The notes beneath the pieces are model-generated. The model made no database searches and was not told the DNA's origin. It saw nothing but the letters and a program-made list of their open reading frames with translations. The position numbers and the translations under genes are program-made. Shown here in pieces: positions 59,925 through 64,000 of a DNA stretch of 64,000 nucleotides. Source of the DNA: Polytrichum commune. Taxonomy: Eukaryota; Streptophyta; Polytrichopsida; Polytrichales; Polytrichaceae. Numbering within the stretch: the first letter of the stretch is position 1; each line of letters begins with the position of its first letter. The stretch is taken from the NCBI GenBank assembly GCA_950295325.1, contig OX485807.1, positions 24,335,666-24,399,665 of the forward strand. The letters run 5' to 3'.

Positions 59925-61073
59925 CATTTATGTCATTTTACAAGATTGGTAATTTTCATGAAGTTTTGAACTTCAACTAGTTATTTCTCAAACTCAACGA
60001 GTCCATCTATAACTAGTGGTTGGTTCTCCCCTCTCGTTGGAGTCCATCATGTGTGCAAATTCTTGAAGATGGATCTCTCTTCCCAATTGGGATATTGATG
60101 ATCCCTCAAAGTTCTCGCATATTGTTTGGTCTTAATCATTTGAACTTGAACAATGTCACAAATTGCTTCATAACTGAATGTGTAAACCCTAAACAATTTT
60201 TTTGATTGTTGTTGGTTGTTTGTGTTCTAATGTTACATCTATGTATGCAATTGTGTTTTTAAACACAAATTTTGAAAGAATTTGTATGTATTTTTAAACA
60301 CAAGCATTTCATCACCATTTCCATTTGTGTATGTTTTGAATGAATAGAATGTATACTAGGAAGCTCATAAATTGTATGCATGTTGTGTTGATTTATGAAT
60401 TATGATCTTATATGTGTAAGTATTGAATCTTACATGGCATCGACAAAAATTGCAATTTATAACTATTATATGCACGTGTAAAAGAAGAATAAATACCAAG
60501 TTAACCTATCCATAGGGTCCTAAAAAATAATGATTGTTAGAAAATCGCATAACAATAGGGTCCACAATGTTTACCTTCTTCAATATAATACCCTCTAAAA
60601 ACACCTTGTGTTCGCACATGTTCCCACTAAATTCAAGGGAGTGACCCCCCTAAGAGAATATGATGAACATCGTAGGCTCAATAGTTACACATAATGAAGG
60701 GGACCTACATGATCATTTAATGTGCACAAGAATCTTCACTTGATTACCACTAAGATTATCATATGAGCTCTAAAAATCTTGAGGAAAGTGACTTCGGCCT
60801 GGATTTTGGATTTGCTAAACATCTCAGAGTACTAATTACATGGTCCATGTCCTAGGGGACTTGGGCTAGTCGGAATAAAATAACCATTGAAATGGAATGA
60901 TATGAAATTTATTTTAAAGTCTAGGAGGTTTAAAATGTTAATGGGATTGAAAGTACTTGGATGGTTTCAAACCGACTAATTATCTAAAGTAGCAGAGTAC
61001 GGTAGCCTCTGTAAGATAGAGACTAATATCAACTTCATGGTCTAATATAAAGAAAGAACTTGAGGCTCCCTTG
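59925..61073. other. Noncoding, nothing recognised
   Basis: AT-rich sequence. 60761-60820 is a copy of the repeat that flanks the insertion at 47137. No gene, LTR or terminal inverted repeat was recognised. Confidence 0.4.
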
Positions 61074-61842
61074 TCGTGTAAATGTACATCATTACACATA
61101 ACAAATCGTGTGAAAAACATAACCAAAAAAATCATACAACAAAACAACATCAAGTGTGTTATTATTACACTTTCAATGAATGAGTAATGGATCTAAGATA
61201 AAGTAATGAAGGAGGCATGACCTCTCTTAATATTAATACACAACTCTATATTCATTCATATTAGGCGAGCTATCTCTCAATTCACACGGGGAGAATTCAA
61301 GAGTGTAGAAGTAAATAAAAGATAACTTATAAATTTGACTCAATAGCAATTTGCCATGTTTCAAGAAACATTACAACATAAGTCCTCTCTCATACACTCA
61401 CAACTCCAAGACTCGACTTGGCAAGAATGTCAAGCCAAGGGAGCCACTATGTCATGACCCCTCCAAGCCCAACCTTAAGTAAGTCCCACGGCAAAGGCGT
61501 GGGAATCTTCCAAAAGGTCACAAAGTTCCACAACAAGGGGATGAGAACCTTCCGGAAGGTGGTACGGTCACAAAAAGCAAAAGTGACTCTCCAACAACCC
61601 TTTTAACCTGGGTGACTACCCGAAGGGTTGAACTAACATAAAGCTTAGCTTATAAACTAAGCAACATAATTAATTAGCCTAAAGATTGACTAACCAAGAT
61701 ATGGCTTGGTACTCGACACCATGTCAAGGGACAATTGTCGTGTAAATATACATCATTATACATAACACATCGTGTAAAAAATATAACTAGAAAAACATAC
61801 AACAAAACAACAACAAATGTGCTACTAACACACTCTCAATTG
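61074..61842 (+). repeat. Pair of ~105-bp direct repeats, possible TRIM
   Basis: 61074-61178 and 61737-61842 are direct copies (both start TTGTCGTGTAAAT and contain TACATCATTA and ATACAACAAAACAAC), 663 bp apart. They can be read as TG..CA terminal repeats of a miniature LTR element, with a purine-rich CAAGGGACAA before the right copy. No primer-binding site or matching target duplication was seen, so a simple segmental duplication is equally possible. Confidence 0.4.
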
Positions 61843-64000
61843 CCCTCTAGCTAAAAAAAAATACTTTTGTCTATCAACTAGATCTACATAAACTAATGTA
61901 GTTCAATTGCCATGGCAAAGATGAAGCTCAACATTTCTTTACATCCTTGGTTGACATTAAGGGTTGGCCAACGACTGAGGGAAGCTAAGACATGAGCGAC
62001 AAGCAGTGAGCAGTGAGCGGTAACACATGAGCATTGAGCAGTAAAAACTATCAAATTAAAAAAATAAGAATGGTTTTAAGGTAAACATCCTAAATTTGGT
62101 ATGTGTATTTGTCAAAATATATACTATAAAGTATTTGCACTTTGGGAGAAAAAAAATGAAGGGAGCCTATTACCATGGATAACTCAAAAACTATCAATCC
62201 ATTGTTGATTTTTATTGTAACAATCCACACTAATACATGTCACTTACTGAAATTTCAAACATGTAGTTGAATACAACCCTTGTAAAATCACTCATAGTCT
62301 ACCATACTTGCAAGTTCAAGTAGCCACATGACCTCATTATAGGAGTACGTTGAAGCGTGAATGAACTTATCACTACCATAATTCACCTTACACAAAAATC
62401 TAAACACATAATGAAAATGTTTGCAATACATTCATTTCCCTTTCTTTCCCAAAGATTGAGATGACATTTTCGTGAAGTTAGACCATGTACAATGTAACAT
62501 GTCAACAATTGTGAGACGATGTTGATTAGGACTCCAAATCCTGGATATGGAATGACAATTACTCCAACCACATAGTAACTGTCCATGAGTACAACGCTCT
62601 CTCATTCTTTTTTGTGATATGCCGTCGGTGCTCCTAGATTGTAGAGCACTGTCTTTCTGGACCTAGGAGTTGGATGGGCATCTGGGTTTAGTGGCACACG
62701 GAAATCCATCTGAGGGATTAGGAACGTCACAATTGTGGAAAGCCTAGGACGAGGAGAGAGAACCTCCCTCTACTGCAATTGGATCTCAACATCTTCAAGC
62801 GTCAATACCTCTTGTCTTGAGAGATTGGTACCTATCATTACAAAGAAAACACGAAAAAATGATTGGCATTTATGACTAATATAGGTAAAAAAATACACTA
62901 ATGACTAGCATTATTTTTAGTCCTCAACATGGTCATGTCGGACCACTCGCTCCAAACAAAATGATTGCGGTCATATCGGATAATTTTTGTTCCCCATGAT
63001 GCGTTTCCCAAGTGTAAGTGTCAAAATTACCCCTAACGGCAATTTGGCTCACAATTAAGGTATTTTAGCAAAATCATTAGATTAGTAATAGGGAAATTTA
63101 GCGAAAAAACCATTTAGATTAAGGTAGGTTGGCTAGGGGTGTTTTACCATTGGGATAAAACTCTTGGACAAGTAGAAATTAAAAAAAACCGAAGCGATAA
63201 AAAAGAAATGTTCTTTATCCGAATCGGAAGTGTAAAAGTACTGGACTAGTTAGTAGGTAGGTTAAGTTAGGAACAACCAAATCAAACAAGCAAAAGACAA
63301 GCGGTGGCAAAAAACAAGAATAATTCCGGAAGTAATCGAGAAATAAAAGAAAGTAACAACTACGAGCGTAAAAAATCTTGCCAACTAGGGTAAGGGACCA
63401 TGTTGCCACCCTTACCAACCAAAAATGAATTTTAAACGGAAATAGAAAAGTCTTTTTAAATGCTTGAGCAAATAGGGTGTGAGGTGGTATCCCTCCCCCC
63501 CTTTCACCTCTGAAGGTTTGGTTGCCACCATTTAAGAAACGGGACCCTTCGGTGAACGGAAGGGAGAAGGGATCCAACTTTTCATTTGGAAAGTGATGAA
63601 AACTCCCTCTTCCCCTTTCGATCTCTCTCCAAATTTTCATTTTTTGCACGTCGAAGCCCTCTAGAATTGTAGTTAGAAGGAGAAACAACATTCTCATTCA
63701 TTCAATATATGCATAAGTTAGAATTCTTATAGTTAGACCTCTTGAAAGAAAATACTATGTTTTTAAACACACCTCTAAGTAGTTGTGTTACTTTCAAGCG
63801 AGTGTAGTAGACACAAAAATTACAATTTAGCATTTAGATTTTAAGCCAATGTTGCTCTTTATATTAGTTTTTCAAAAAGCCTAAGATTGTTAGAAGCAAA
63901 ATTAGGGAGAAAAAGTTATGAGTGTTTGAATGAAGGTGTCTCAGCTGTCTCTTAAATTATAAACATTGACTTTGCAAGCGCATAACTAAAACAGAAATCA
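61843..64000. other. Noncoding, nothing recognised
   Basis: AT-rich sequence to the window end. A small GAGCAGTGAGCGG-type repeat lies at about 62001-62042. The 160-codon minus-strand frame at 63215-63697 is Phe/Leu-rich and without a recognised domain; it is judged incidental. Confidence 0.4.

Noticed and set aside
63215-63697. 160-codon minus-strand frame at the window end
   Set aside because: Low-complexity Phe/Leu-rich translation without a domain.
1-64000. CRISPR arrays, bacterial operons, riboswitches or rRNA genes
   Set aside because: No regularly spaced short repeats with unique spacers, no Shine-Dalgarno-led gene clusters and no rRNA signatures were seen; the window is eukaryotic.

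Overview
This looks like a transposon-rich stretch of a land-plant nuclear genome. The evidence is a 13-exon plant-type gene with GT..AG introns, Ty1/copia and LINE retrotransposons, tRNA-derived SINEs, solo LTRs and a family of TWA-flanked MITEs. There are no bacterial-style operons. The species cannot be named from the sequence; a non-seed plant is a guess only. The one convincing host gene lies on the + strand at 14542-21061. Its 13 inferred exons join in phase to about 1,021 codons. It encodes a nuclear-type protein with an HNH-endonuclease-like module, a SANT/Myb domain and long coiled coils. A TATA-like box and a GC-rich leader lie upstream (about 12.47-14.54 kb). Layout: 1-5 kb holds two ~500-bp MITEs and dispersed repeats. 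5.06-5.44 kb is a short, 5'-truncated minus-strand LINE end with a 9-bp target-site duplication (TSD). 5-9.6 kb is an array of ~260-bp repeats, split by a 2.2-kb solo LTR and followed by a long (~200 bp arm) inverted repeat. 9.6-12.4 kb shows nothing recognisable. 12.5-21.1 kb is the host gene. 21.1-26.1 kb is noncoding with one small TA-flanked MITE. 26.1-39.9 kb is a large LINE. 39.9-40.1 kb is a minus-strand SINE abutting the LINE tail. 41-49 kb carries three more MITEs, a second SINE and repeats. 48.96-54.96 kb is a TG..CA element with a 5-bp TSD and an unrecognised gag-like frame on the minus strand, itself interrupted by a minus-oriented solo LTR. 55.93-59.92 kb is a decayed minus-strand copia element with both LTRs and a matching TSD. 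60-64 kb is AT-rich noncoding DNA with a pair of 105-bp direct repeats. The most notable object is the LINE. It has an ORF1 with an RRM-like region and coiled coil. It then has a long A/C-rich spacer of decayed tandem units, followed by an ORF2 with AP-type endonuclease, reverse transcriptase, RNase H, a zinc-knuckle-like motif and a conserved C-terminal block. A canonical 2A-like ribosome-skipping motif (GDIETNPGP) sits upstream of the endonuclease in the ORF2 frame, with a decayed second copy about 1 kb upstream. Three in-frame TAA codons and one frameshift show that this copy is no longer intact.
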